Assembly (NCBI GenBank): GCA_002286855.1
Contig: NRSV01000125.1
Span: 1 to 41,690, forward strand
Origin: Bipolaris cookei
Taxonomy: Eukaryota; Ascomycota; Dothideomycetes; Pleosporales; Pleosporaceae
Length of the DNA: 41,690 nucleotides
Direction: 5' to 3'
Part shown: piece after piece, positions 18,876-31,273 of the stretch
How positions within the stretch are numbered: position 1 is the first letter of the stretch
How the letters are laid out: each line of letters opens with the position of its first letter
The notes under the pieces: model-generated
The model's database searches: none
What the model saw: only the letters and a program-made list of their open reading frames with translations
Told to the model about the DNA's origin: nothing
Program-made: the position numbers and the translations under genes

Positions 18876-19840
18876 ATGAATCCTGAGTGGTACGTAACCT
18901 CCGCGCGAAGCCCACCGCCACAGGCCGACGAGCAATGACGATGTATCTGCGTACAGAGCCATGCTGACTTGAATGCCTACAGAGTGAACTCCATGCCTTA
19001 CAGCACAGCACAGCTTCAGAGCTGCTGTTCCCCCGCCTACTGCAGACTGGCCACTGACGCTTCTCTCTCTGCACAATAGATACGACTACCTCTTCAAGCT
19101 CCTCCTCATCGGTGACTCTGGTGTCGGAAAGTCGTGCTTGCTGCTCCGTTTTGCCGACGACACATACACTGAGAGCTACATTTCGACCATCGGTGTCGAC
19201 TTCGTGCGTCTGCCTCGGTACTTGGTGCTGGTGCCTACCACGAACTAATATGTGCTAGAAAATCCGAACGATCGAGCTCGATGGCAAGACCGTGAAGCTG
19301 CAGATTGTGCGCACTCTTGTTGGATCCAGTGTCTTTTGACTGCGAGTACTGATGGTGATTTTAGTGGGATACCGCCGGCCAAGAGCGTTTCCGAACCATT
19401 ACTTCCTCCTACTACCGTGGCGCTCACGGTATCTGCGTCGTCTACGATGTTACCGACATGGACTCGTTCAACAACGTCAAGCAGTGGCTGCAGGAGATTG
19501 ACCGATATGCTACTGAGGGTGTCAACAAGCTGTTGGTCGGTAACAAGTCCGATATGGCGGACAAGAAGGTTGTTGAGTACACCGTAGCAAAGGTATTTTT
19601 GCTTCCTCATTCCTATATAGCTCTGGCATTTAACAGCGTCAATAGGAGTTTGCAGACAGCCTTGGCATTCCATTCCTCGAGACCTCCGCAAAGAGCGCCA
19701 CCAACGTTGAGCAAGCTTTCCTGACTATGGCCCGCCAGATCAAGGAGCGCATGGGTACCACAACCGCCAACACCAAGCCCACAGTCCCCATCGGGCAAGG
19801 CCAGGGTGTGCAAAGCGGATCCGGTGGCGGCTGCTGCTAG
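18876..19840 (+). CDS. YPT1: Rab1/Ypt1 small GTPase
   Basis: Five exons: 18876-18886, 19080-19203, 19259-19306, 19365-19592 and 19646-19840, giving 201 residues. It begins MNPEYDYLFKLLLIGDSG and has the P-loop GDSGVGKS (15-22), switch I YISTIGVDF, WDTAGQE (61-67), NKSD (about 121-124), ETSAK and a C-terminal GGGCC that would be geranylgeranylated. Ypt1 drives ER-to-Golgi vesicle tethering and early autophagy. The first exon is only 11 nt. The first donor was set at GTGGTA (18887) because it restores the family N-terminus; the better-looking GTACGT three bases on would create a stop (see findings). Intron 1 is 193 bp, the others 53-58 bp. Confidence 0.95.
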
Positions 19841-20931
19841 AGAAGGAAGAGAAGAGTTCAAATGTGTCGGAGAAACGTATAAGCGTTCAATGAGGAGCGA
19901 GATACGACGTGGATGCCTGATTTCCGGTCTCTACATGGCGATTGCGAGAAGCAAAGTGGTACTACACTAGTGCGCACTGATACAAAGACGGCCATGATCT
20001 CCCCTTCGTCACCGTCTCTCACTCTCCGTCTCGGGCTTTGTGCTAGCATGGCGACGCGGATCGCATAGAATGGGGGCTCTCGTTTGGATTTCCGGGATAT
20101 GCTGGTTTCTGCATTGCAATTTGTGATGGCCGCTAGGTCCTCTGTTTCCTTCGGTGCGTTCTAGGTGTTCTTAATATGGACAATCATACTTTATCCCAGA
20201 AAGTGATTTGCTTGGCATGTATATGTGTAATGACGTACTGACATGAAGTTGAGCATCCCTGCCATAGGCCCCCCAAAAAGCAATTCCGGGCATGTATTTC
20301 TTTTTTCTTCTGTGGTACTACAGAGACCCCCACCTTCTACATTTGCCCTGTCAAAAGTAGATGTGTGTTAATTGTGCACATATGTTTTTCCTTTTCTTAT
20401 CGAGTGTCGAATCAGGTGTTAGCGCCCTTTGGACACTCTTTCACCTCTCAACAAAATCTAGGATGAACACAAGCAGAAGTAGTGATTGTGATTTCCCATC
20501 CCTGTAATTACCCCTATATCACTACTTTTGCTCAGCACCATCAACACAGCCTCAGTTTTCATTTGTTTGTCTCGGAGATGCTTTGGTGATGTACCATGAA
20601 CTATGCAGTGTACTTATTCGCTCGCCCCATTCGCTTCGGGTAAAATAGTCAAAAGTTGGTGCCGCTCGCCCTATTGCGTATTCCTTCAGGCATCCACATC
20701 TGAACATCGGGTCTAAACATGCCTTTTGAACCCAAACTCGTCCTTTCCTTCTCTTCCTCCTCTCGCTGTCTCTTTTAATACTGTATTGACACTTTACAGT
20801 GTGTTGTGTAACTACACTTTTCTACCACGCCGATTTGTCTCTAACAATTCCAGCAGTCGTTTCCCTTTGCTCTCGCCGCTTTTCCGTGAATACGTACTAC
20901 AGCTTTTCCGTATCAAACCATCTCCAAAGCA
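19841..20931. other. Intergenic, no gene seen
   Basis: About 1.1 kb holding the YPT1 3' region and the promoter of the MFS gene. C/T-rich tracts occur at about 20740-20780. Short frames here lack any protein-like pattern. Confidence 0.45.
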
Positions 20932-22482
20932 ATGGCAGCCCGACATGCCCTTGTCAGCGCAACACAGTGGCTCGCCCACGAATTCGGACTCGCGACCATG
21001 CGGAAAACGGGAAAAGACGTCTATATCATCATTCTCGCGCGGTACCTGCGCCTTTTCGCCTATGGCGCCATAGCGCTTATTCTCGCACTTTTCTTCCAAG
21101 AGCAAGGGTTTTCAGACGAGCAGATTGGGCTGTTTATGACGCTCACTTTGCTGGGCGATGTGGTGATTAGTTTACTGCTTACGCTTGTTGCGGATTCGCT
21201 GGGGCGGAGGAGGACGCTTTTACTTGGCGCAGTATCCATGGCGGTATCAGGTGCTGTGTTTGCGAGTACGAGTCGTTATTTTGCGTTGCTTGTAGCGGCC
21301 ATTGTCGGGGTGATTAGTCCGACGGGGAATGAGATTGGGCCGTTTCGAGCGGTGGAGGAGTCGACGCTTGCGCATTTGGTGGACGAGAGGAAGAGAGCGG
21401 ATGTGTATACTTGGTATGTTGTTCTTGCTGTGCTGGGGACGTCGACGGGGTTGGCGGTGGGGGGTGTGGCTGTTGAAAGGTTGCAGGCTTTAGAAGGTTG
21501 GACGGCTTTGGATGCGTATCGTGCGATGTTCTGGATTTATACGGGTGTTGGGTGCATCAAAGCACTTATGGCGCTGTGTATGAGCCAGCGGTGTGAGCAG
21601 AATGACGCAGTTGACAAGCAGATTGCCAACTCTGTATCTGCGGAGACCGAGCCACTGCTGGATGAAAGTCACGATACTGGAAGTGTGAATGTGCCAGCTC
21701 AACAAGAACGTTCTGCGGAGCCCGAGAAGAAGAGAAGGTTTTGGCACTCCATTAGCACAATATCAAGACCTAGTCGTGTGGTACTAGTCAAGCTTTGTAG
21801 CTTGTTCTTCCTTGATTCTCTGGGCTCGGGCATGGCTCCGTTCAGTCTAGTCAACTACTACATGGACCAGAAGTTCAACTTGCCAAAAGGGAAACTTGGA
21901 GGCATTATGTCAGCGACTTGGTAAGTATCAGCCTCGTATATATCGTCTACGTCTAATTGACTGATGTTCAGGTTCGTCTCAACTATTGGCAATGTCTTTG
22001 CTTCTAGTCTAGCCAAGCGCCTCGGCTTGATTCAAGCCATGGTAGCCACTCACCTCCCGTCATCTATCTTCCTAGCTCTTCTCCCGGTCCCGACTGGTCT
22101 CGCCCCGACTATCTTCTTACTTGTTTCTCGCTCTGTGCTTAACTCGATGGATCAAGCACCGAGGTCGGCCTTTCTCTCCATCGTCGTGCTACCAGAAGAG
22201 CGCACGGCCGTCATGGGCGTAGTCAATATTTTAAAGATACTGAGTCAGAGCGCCGGTCCAACCTTTACAGGCCTTCTTGCCGGCAATAGTCATTTCTGGG
22301 TGGCTTTTGTGACAGCGGGCTGCTTGAAGGCAGTATACGATCTGCTGTTGCTGGCATTTTTTGGGGGTAGGGTAGAATCACGAAGGCATGAGAATGAGCA
22401 AGCTGAGACCAGGGTAGACGCAGATGGGGACATGGAGGTGAGTCCGTCTGGGGAGCGGACCGATGTGCAGAGGTCGGCTTGA
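20932..22482 (+). CDS. MFS transporter, substrate unknown
   Basis: Two exons, 20932-21920 and 21972-22482, joined across a 51-bp intron to give 499 residues. The hydrophobic pattern fits 12 membrane helices: six in residues about 30-215, a hydrophilic loop (about 215-285) rich in Glu, Ser and Lys, then six more to about 470. The loop after helix 2 carries the MFS motif A as LVADSLGRRRTLL. Other blocks are YLRLFAYGAIALILALFF and SRSVLNSMDQAPRSAFLS. It should sit in the plasma or an organelle membrane. It is not of the sugar or DHA1 multidrug type as far as I can see, so no substrate is proposed. The C-terminal tail is charged. Confidence 0.87.
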
Positions 22483-23428
22483 TTGTTCATGGCACAGCCT
22501 TAGATGTGGGGAGCAGGCATCTGCTGACTGGCAGCCACGGTGCCGAAGGTGAATATGGACCATTGATAGTGAAGTCTTTACGAAAGCGCCTCTTAGCTAG
22601 CGAAAAGACAACTAGAAACAAGCCAGCCAAGTCGTCTTACTCCACTCCCTCCGCTTGCAATCGGGTTATGTGCCCCGAAGAACCCTCTGCTCTCGGGCTG
22701 GCTAGAAGATTCCACAGGAGGTTGGTGTGAAGGCTGGTGAGGCTCTACCTCGGCGAACGCCTTGGCATGGCAGTTGGACGCCTGAACACGCTATCGTGCT
22801 TCTTGGCGGCAATTCTCTCCGATTCCTATGCGTACTTATTCGCCGCGTTTTTCATTTTTTGTTTACCCCATCCTCCACATGCCCCAGACTTAGCGGGTAC
22901 CCCAGATACACTTGCCGTTCGCTAGACGCCAGTTGAACGGTTGACTCTCTGCGGGTGCTTCTCCGCTTCCATCGGCTTTTGCTTTGGAGCCAAGCGAGAC
23001 ACATGCTCAAAAGACATGCCGATAATGTCCATCGCCAGTCTAACCATTCCTAGATTGGTCACATGTCAGTCTGTCCAATCACACAACATGTCAATTGGGA
23101 CAAGGGAAAGCTCCACTTCTCTGCACGCGACCGAGACCCAGGGCGACCACCGCGTGCAGTTGCGCTTGGCCCAAACCATGCACTAGTAGACCCCACAGAA
23201 TTTTTATGCTTAAAGGCCGTCGCACATCCTTACCATCCCAATGTCACGGTAGCAGCAGCAGCTTCCCCAGATTTTCTCTCTTTCGTTTTAGTATCGCGAG
23301 AGAGTGTGGAGCGGCGTTGCAGGATCCTCACCCCTCGCTCTTTTCCCCACCCTCGTTGTTGTCCTGAACCAGGTCAATAGCACGTTCTCTTCTACCTGAC
23401 TGCCTGGTTGATACAAGCCCTCGCAGAT
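22483..23428. other. Intergenic, no gene seen
   Basis: About 950 bp. Several overlapping open frames around 22480-23380 have Arg/Pro/His-rich shadow composition and no domain. The segment just before 23429 is C/T-rich and likely promoter of the sugar transporter. Confidence 0.45.
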
Positions 23429-25244
23429 ATGTCTGGCGAGAAGGATATCGAGCCTACTACGGCTCCCAAACTGGAACATGATATCGATCATGAAGACCAT
23501 CACAAGCTTGCTGCCAACAAGGTCATCAATGACGCGCGATTGGCGTCAGATAAGGAGCGCAAGATGACTCTCATGCAGGGCATAAAGCTCTATCCTAAAG
23601 CCATTGGCTGGTCGGTCCTTATCAGCACTTGCATTGTCATGGAAGGCTACGACGTCTGTCTGCTTAACAACTTTTTCGGTTTCCCGCAGTTCAAACAAAA
23701 GTATGGCGAGCAACTTTCAGATGGCACGTGGGAAATCCCAGCACCATGGCAAGCTGGACTGTCCAATGGAGTTATTGTGGGCGAGATTATTGGACTTTTC
23801 TTGAACGGATGGATCAGCGAGTGGATTGGTTACCGCTATACGGTAATGGGATGTTTGACTTTGATTATCGGCTTTACGACTATCTTCTTCACTGCTCAGA
23901 CGGTCGTGCATCTGCTAGTTGCTGAGATTCTCTGTGGTATTCCTTGGGGTGTCTTCCAGACTCTTACCATTACATATGCTTGCGAGGTCTGTCCCGTTGC
24001 CCTGCGTGGATACTGTAAGCTTAACCCTCCCTATATTCGTGTCAAGAAAATATACTTACAAGCTGGCAGTAACAACATATGTCAACTTCTGCTGGGGTCT
24101 GGGTCAACTTATTGGTATTGGAGTCATCCGTTCTCTCGTCGACCGGCCAGATGAATGGTCCTACCGTATTCCCTACGCTCTGCAATGGATGTGGCCAGTT
24201 CCCCTCTTAATTGGTGTCTTCCTCGCCCCCGAATCCCCATGGTGGCTCGTCCGCAAAGGCAGACTCGAAGATGCAAAGAAATCGCTACTTCGCCTCACCA
24301 GCCTCAACCGCGAGACTGATTTTGATGCTGAAGAGACGATTGCCATGATGGTTCACACGACCGCGCTTGAAGAAAAAATCACCCAAGGAGCCAGCTACTG
24401 GGACTGTTTCAAGGGAACTGACTTACGCCGCACCGAAATCGTCTGCATGGCCTGGGCAATGCAAAATCTCAGTGGCAACGCCTTTTCCGGTTACTCGTCC
24501 TACTTCCTCCAGCAAGCCGGTCTCTCACCTTCCACCTCCTACGACTTCGCAATGGGCCAATACGGCATCAATATGGCCGGTGTCTTCGGCGCTTGGTACC
24601 TAATGAAAGTTGGCATCGGACGTCGCACGCTCTACCTCGGCGGTCTCTGCGGTCTCTGCGTCATGCTCTTCGTCATGGGCTTCCTTGGTCTCGTACCTAG
24701 CTCCGAGCGCCAAACCGGCGCCATGGCAACAGGCGCAATGATGATTGTCTGGGCCATGTTCTACCAGCTCACCGTTGGAACCGTATGCTACTCGCTTGTC
24801 GCTGAACTTTCTACCCGCCGTCTGGCCATCAAGACGGTCGTCCTCGGTCGCAACTTGTACAATGTAATCGGTATCATAACATCTGTTCTCACTCCCTACA
24901 TGCTCAACCCTGGAGCTTGGAACTGGTAAGTTCCTTCTTCATTTCAAACAACTACACCTTCAAGTTGGCATCCTAACCTTTTAAACAGGGGCAACTACGC
25001 CGGCTTCTTCTGGGGCGGCTCCTGCTTCCTCAGCATAATATACACCTACTTTCGCCTCCCCGAGCCCCGCGGCCGCTCCTTTGCCGAGCTCGATCTCCTC
25101 TTCGAGAAGAAAGTCAGCGCCCGCAAGTTCGCCACCACCCATGTAGATGTCTTTGAAGATAGCCACGTCGAGGGCACTGCCGTCTTTGACAAGTATGAGG
25201 AGAAAGTCGATGCTGCTGTGAGAACCGAGTCTGTTGCTGCTTAG
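23429..25244 (+). CDS. Maltose/alpha-glucoside-type MFS sugar transporter
   Basis: Three exons, 23429-24014, 24070-24925 and 24989-25244, give 565 residues; introns are 55 and 63 bp. The acceptor at 24069 was chosen because it restores the conserved RGYLTTYVNFCWGLGQ junction. After a hydrophilic N-terminus of about 60 residues come 12 helices with sugar-porter marks: VMEGYDVCLLNNFFGFPQF in helix 1, GWISEWIGYRYTVMG (motif A region), EVCPVALRGY after helix 4-5, and PESPWWLVRKGR in the central loop. The pattern is that of fungal MAL permeases (proton symport of maltose or other alpha-glucosides), though some members carry other sugars. The C-terminal tail is cytosolic and charged. No glucosidase or regulator gene lies next to it. 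Confidence 0.88.
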
Positions 25245-25944
25245 TGTTGATGAAGGTTTAATGACGTTTAATTGTTTTAGGAGAACGCTTAATACGGAAA
25301 GATTGGGAGGACCTTTTCTGGGATACCAATGATGAACTGCATTGATTTTTTGTTTTATATGCATGTATGATGAGATGAAATTGGGCATCTGTATATCCTA
25401 GCTCTATTTAATACCACGCTTAAGCCCTTTTACATCGATTCCATCTATGGTACTTGCGCAGGTGACAAATTCATACAAGCCACGATTCGCATACTTGAAA
25501 CAACAAGAGGGTATCCAAATGAACCAATATCACAAGCAAACGAATTAGATTAAGTTGCAAAATACGTGCGTCTCAAAGCAAATATCTCCTTTCCCGTTCC
25601 CTCCAAAAGTGTGCACCCACAAAGCAACAGGAACCCAAAGACTAACATACCGTAGCTTCCCCCACACCAAGCGAATGCTTTAATATAAGAAGAGAGAATG
25701 TTCCAACAAAAGAAAGAAAAAGGCATGCGTGCGCTGCGGAGATAGTGTTGGTAAGACACAAAGAGAGGGACAGACAGAGAGAGAGAGGGAGAGTGAGAGA
25801 GAATGAGAATCAAACACGCAAAGGTACAAAGACTAAGGGCGGCGCCATGCTAAACATTTGTACTCGTACAAGACAAGAAAGAGCGATTCAAGATCTTTTT
25901 TGCAATGATCATGATGCGTTTGTGGACTTGCAATTTCCCACTTC
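25245..25944. other. Convergent intergenic region with a purine repeat
   Basis: About 700 bp between the 3' ends of the sugar transporter and EDE1. It holds an A/G-only tract at about 25763-25808 (GAGAGAGAG-type). No gene is seen. Confidence 0.5.
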
Positions 25945-28900
25945 TTAGTTTCCACCAGAGGCCAAGTGGTCAGCAGCCTACCAAGGTGTTAGTTGAGTTT
26001 CTTATATGTATAGTGGTATGCTATAATGCTTACCTTGTTAATGTCATAGTCGAATTTCTCGAGCGCAGAAAGAGCGTCGTTACGTGCATAGCCCATACCC
26101 GTCAGCTTCTTGAGAATAGGGTCGTCGTGTTCGGTTCCAGTGCTGATAGCACGGCCAAGTGGAGGCATCTGAGGTGACAATTGCTGCGACTTGGACGACG
26201 ATGCGGCAGCCTCTTCCTTGTCAAGCGTGTCAAAGACGGACTTGTCAAAGACGGACTTGCCAAAGTCGGTTGAGGCTTGTTGCGAGTGCGTGCCCTTGTC
26301 AGTCTGCGAAGATTCGAGGTTGGAGAAGATGGCGTCCCAATCCTGAGATGAGGATCCCGGCTGAGGTTGCTGAGATTGCCCACCAAAAGTCTGAGATAGA
26401 TGCTCGAAGTCGCTGAAGCTGTCATCTCCACGAGGCTTGCCAGTGGGTGTTTGCTGCGAAGCCATAGTATTCGACTTGGAGGCAGCTGGCGAGTCAAAGA
26501 CTGGATTGAATTCATCAAGTCCCTCACGATGCTGCGAAGAGAACATAAAGTCATCATCAGCCTTGTCGTCTTCCTTAGCATCGGCAAGATCATCAAAGCC
26601 AGCATCAAAGTCGTCATTGAAGGCAGATTTTCCAAGCTGAGGGACATTGCTGGATGGTGATGGGCCCTTGTTGTTCTCGTTGGCACCATATGTCAGGGCA
26701 GAGTGATACTGGTCAGAGGGAACTGTTGGAACAGGTGTATCAAGAGGAGCCGGCGATGTTGTGACAGACTTGGACGGTCCACCGAAGAGAGCAGCTCCAT
26801 GACCACCTGGTGGGTTGTATGATCTCTCGGGGCCTTGTGTGGTATCAGGAGAGCCAGCAGACGTTGGGTTCTCACGAGCAGGAAGAAGACCACCAAATTC
26901 AGCGGGGAACTGGTTTGAGCCACTTCTTGTGGTGTTCACAGCGGAATCATAGGTAGGTGGCGATTTTTGCGCACCGGGAGAGGGCAGGCCGCTAAGGTTG
27001 GAGTCCAGGCGAGTGGTCGGAGGCGGAGCTCGGTAGAGCTCGTCGCTTGAGGCAGTGCCAGGACGTTGCTGTTGCTGAGAGCGCTGCTCCGGTCCAAAGC
27101 TGGTACGCTTCTGGTTTGGTGATGCGGATGTGAAGTTGTCGTCAAATCCTCTTCCATCGTTGCTGTCGCTGTCGTCGTCATGCGCAAGATCTTCAATTGG
27201 TGGGAACTCCTTGTTGAATCTGTTAGAATCGCCTGTTGGTGCACTTGCGTTGGAGGTAGTAGCGGCGGTCTGACGGCTAGGACCAAAGCCTGCAAAAGCC
27301 GCGTCAAAGTCGTCCTTGCCTCCCCGAGGCTGTTCGCCAGAGGTGCTGCCAAAGGGGTCAGTGTTGTTGGTTCTGTGTGGAGCACTCATACTGCTCTCGC
27401 CAGTCTTGTTCTGCTGAAGCGGTGTGCCGGAGTCCCGTGGGAACGCTCCGGGAAGATCTTGTGTCCCAAAGTTGAAAGTGTCCTTGCGATCTTCAGCCTT
27501 GGCGGTTGAGTGCTGAGTATCGCTGGTAACGCTGGTTACTGGAGAAGCCGAGAAAGTGCGGTTGAACAGAGCTGGGTTGAAGTTGTCGGTTTCTGTCCTG
27601 TTGGTATCGGTACGCTCAACAGTGGGCTTCTCAGCAATCGGAGTGCCAGCGGGTGAAGCCTGCGAGATAGTAGGTGTCTCGTTTCCAGGGGCATGGTGAC
27701 CATATTTGCTGGCAGAGGCAGGCGCACGCACAGAAGAGCTGAAAGAGTCCGACCGCTGCGCGCCTTCCCTCAATGGCAAGAATGCGGAGCCAAACTGACG
27801 TGACTCAGGAGGGGCTGGTGGATCGGCAACACGGGGGGACTCCTGGTAAGAAGACAGAGGAGGCGATGTGGAGGGCGTAGGAACGTCAGGACCCTCAGAA
27901 GAGCGTACTGACTGACCAGATGGAGCAGAAAAGCTAGGTCCGAGACTCTGGTTGTCAGGACGGAACGATACTGGAGGCGCACTGCTCTGAGGAGTACCGA
28001 ATGATCCGAAGACACTATCAAAATCCTTGTGAGGTCCCTCCCGAGCAAAGCCAGAGGGCGACATGGTGTTCTCAGTGGGCTGAGGCGACTTTCGGAAGAA
28101 GGGATTGGTGCTCTGGCTTGCTGTGGAAGCTGCAGGGCTGACAACGGCGGGTGACTGTATTGGCGAGCCGCGGGAGGTCTCTTCTTGGGACCTGCTCAAA
28201 TCACTCATCTCGTTCTTGATCTTGTCGCGCTCGCTCTCGTTAGTAGCCAACTGCTTCTTGTTGATCGCTACCATGCCCTTTTGTTGCCGGGCATCGTTCC
28301 TCATCTTGTCAAGCTGGGGGCGAAGCTGCGCAATCTCAGCGTTGAGCTGACGAATGCGCTCTTTCAAGCTGTTGTTCTCGCGCTGATCAGCCTCAAGTTG
28401 ACCTCCGACTTGACGGTGCTGGCTTTGAAGATCCTGGTAGGATGCCTCAATCATCGCAAGATCCTGCTGTAGCTTTCGAGTTTCGTTGCGAGAGCTGGCC
28501 AGACGATCCTCCAAAGCTTTGACTGCCTTGACTTCTTGGTCATACTGCGTCTTAAACTGTGAGAGACGAAGTTCAAGGTCACGTTTCTGAGTGTTGACAC
28601 TGTTCAGATCGCTTTCAGTTGCAGTCTTCTTGTTCTGAACCTCTTGCATCTGGTTGCGTAGGGTGGTCATTTGGTTGGACATGTTGGCCAAGTCAGTGGA
28701 ATCTTGCGTCAACTTCTTGTTGATCTCAGGATCGGTATCTCCACCTAACAGATCGTCCATAACAGACGGCGTCGAGTGTTGTGGCGCGCCAGAGATTCCA
28801 GACTGGCCTGTGGAGTGTGCCGTTAGAGTTTGACCAAAAGAAGAGCTTGGCATGAACGGCTTGAAGGTGGAGGCTGGGTTACGCGGCTGAGGCTGGAAAT

Positions 28901-30463
28901 GATGCGGGGAAGTTGGTGAAGCAGCTTTGCTACCAAAAGGATCGCTCTCGAAAGGCTTACTGAATGTAGCTGATCCGCCGGTTGATTGTGGCTGTTGAGG
29001 AGCAGGAACTGGTGCGGTGAAGGCGTCCAGACCGAAGAGATCATCAGCAGCAGATTTGGGAGCAGGAGGAGGTGGGGGTGGGGGCGCCACTTGGGGTAGG
29101 GGGATCTGGGCAGCTTGGTTCGCGGGAGTGCGCAGACTTGGTGGAATCAAATTGGGCGGCAAAGTTGTAGGGAGTTGATCTCCTTTTCGTTGTTGCCGGA
29201 TGAGGTACATGGCTACTGCAAACTCATCCTTGGATAGCTGTCCTTCAGAATTGATGTCTGCAAGATCCCATATACCTGCAAGAACATCCTCAGGCAGACC
29301 CGAGTCACTGAAGAAGCGCACTGCTTGGTCTCCGGTGATGAAGCCGCGCCCCATGGTATCTACACCCTTGAATAAGTTGTCATACGATGCCTTCTCTTGT
29401 GGGCTGATTAGCCAGTCATTTCCAGCAGGCGGCGCTGGCGGGGGGGCAGCTCCAAAGGGTTGCCGGCTGAGTGGGCTTGGCTGACGTGGTGCAGATTGCT
29501 GGCCGCTGAATTGACGTGGGATAGACATGCTCTGGTCTGGACGTCCCGGCGGCGGCGGAAGACCTCCACGTCGAGAAGCGGCTTCGTACAGGCCCGGAGG
29601 CAACGTGTTCGGGAGAGCCTTCATGTTTCCTGTGCGATACGATGCGAGTAGGTGCATGGCGATGATGAACTCTGTAACATTGAGAGCTCCGCGCTGCTCC
29701 GTGTCTGAAAGGTTCCATATCCGACCAAGAACTTCATTTGGTAACCGCGCCTTCTCGAAGATTTCTTTTGCGTTCTCGCCTGGAAGTTGTTAGCCAAGAG
29801 TCAAGTTGGCGTATGAAGCAGAGTTATACCTGAAAGGATGCCATTGACTGCGCCAGACTTCTCAAACAAGCCTGCGTACTCGGCGGCTTTGGCAGGGACT
29901 AGCGGAGGGACGCGGATTGGGCCGTTGCCACTCACTTGAGGCTGGATGGAGCCGGTTGGTTGTGGGGAAAAGCCAGGGGCCGCGGGAGGAGCCGATGGTG
30001 GTGTTAGACCCTCAAACTTTGGCAGGGGGGCGGCTACTCGAACGTCAGTGCATGTGATCAACTAGGCACAAGAGGAGTCGCAGGAGTCGTACGTCTAAAG
30101 GCAAGCTCGGGAGTAGGGTCTCGTCCTGCCTGGTAGTGTCCAATGAGTCGCAGGACCTGGCAGAAGCCGGCCATGGTCAAGAGACCGCGGTTTTCCGTGT
30201 CTGCAATCTGCCATATTTCACCAAGGACGGCTGGTGCTAATTTGGTCCGCTCGAAGAACTTGACGGCGATCTCGCCTGTTATGACGCCGAGCTTTTCTGT
30301 GTCGGCTTGCTGGAAGAGATACTGGAAGACGCGCTTTTCCTCTGGCGTCAGGTTGAGGATGGGCTGATCTACACCGCATTAGCAGGAGCTTCGTTATACA
30401 TGGACATGTGCCAAGGAGAACAGTTGACATACTCAATTCCCCGCTTTGTGACATGTCCGCCAT
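25945..30463 (-). CDS. EDE1: Ede1-type endocytic scaffold (three EH domains, coiled coil, UBA)
   Basis: Five exons on the minus strand: 30433-30463, 30093-30368, 29830-30033, 26034-29779 and 25945-25977, giving 1429 residues. EH1 (about 12-98) starts ILNLTPEEKRVFQYLF. EH2 (about 145-230) spans introns 3's junction with SGAVNGILSGENAKEIF. EH3 (about 290-385) has the EF-hand loop DLADINSEGQLSKDEF. A Pro-rich stretch follows, then a coiled coil (about 525-700), a long Ser/Pro/Gln-rich region with many NPF-like and DF motifs, and a C-terminal UBA (LKKLTGMGYARNDALSALEK) completed by the short last exon AADHLASGGN. Ede1/Eps15 proteins bind NPF adaptors and ubiquitin and start clathrin-coated pits. 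The first donor gives MADMSQSGELNQPILNLT. The order and length are normal for ascomycetes. Confidence 0.92.
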
Positions 30464-31273
30464 GGCTGTGCACGGTCAATGGCTCTGGTGGAGAGAAAGG
30501 CAGAAGCCTAGGGTTGATGAGGCTGCGAGCTCCCAGCGCTGTTGTGGAATAGGCGCGGGGAAACAGGCAACAGGCGGCCGGGCGTGGGAAAGTCGGGGGG
30601 CTGGCAAGCGGCGGGGGCGGCGGCTGTAGCAATGGTAGCTATGCACGGAGAGCTGCAGAGAAACAATGAGAGATGGGGTACAGCGGAAGTGGAGGAGGAG
30701 AAGCCGGAACGGCGTGGTAGGCGTGGGATGCGAGGGCAGCAATGTTGCGACTATAGTATGCTGGCAGGGTGAAGTGCTAGGCGGAAGCTACCTGGCCTAG
30801 TGCTGTGGCTGATGCGCGCCCTTGCCCGCCAACTCACCATTGGGCGGCCACAGCAGCTGTCAGCTCCCTTTCATCCTATCACGTCGCCGCACATGACCGC
30901 CCTCCGCACAGCAACGGGAGGGGCTTCATACAGTCACATTTGCGTCTGCGACGTGAAAAGCTCGCTGCACCTCCAACCAGCCACTTGCATCTCGCCTACC
31001 CGGTTTGCGAACCCACTTACACGTACATGCTGCCATCCGTATTGGAACAAGCGGGTGTGCATATAATATCCTGATCCTTGTGCTAGGGTATCAATTGGTC
31101 TTTGCTACTCTATACGAAAGACGCCATCTCATGACTTCGTAGTTACATATTTTGTACAGGTGGAGTGAAGAGAAAAAAGGTGCGACGACGACAACGATAA
31201 CGATGACGATGACGATGACGAAGACAACAATAATTATAGCCCAACATTGACGTGGAAGCAGAACAACAGCGTT
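30464..31273. promoter_or_regulatory. EDE1 upstream region with GAC/GAT microsatellite
   Basis: About 810 bp between the 3' end of the next gene and the EDE1 start. A GAYGAC-type microsatellite lies at about 31182-31224. The part nearest EDE1 is G/C-rich. No coding gene is supported. Confidence 0.45.

Noticed and set aside
22479..23380. Several overlapping plus-strand frames between the two transporter genes
   Set aside because: All have shadow-like Arg/His/Pro composition, overlap each other and lack domains.
26102..26689. 195-codon minus-strand frame inside EDE1
   Set aside because: Alternative-frame shadow of the Ser/Gln-rich EDE1 region.
30476..31074. Small frames on both strands upstream of EDE1
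   Set aside because: G/C-rich promoter sequence read as protein; no hydrophobic pattern and no conservation signal visible.
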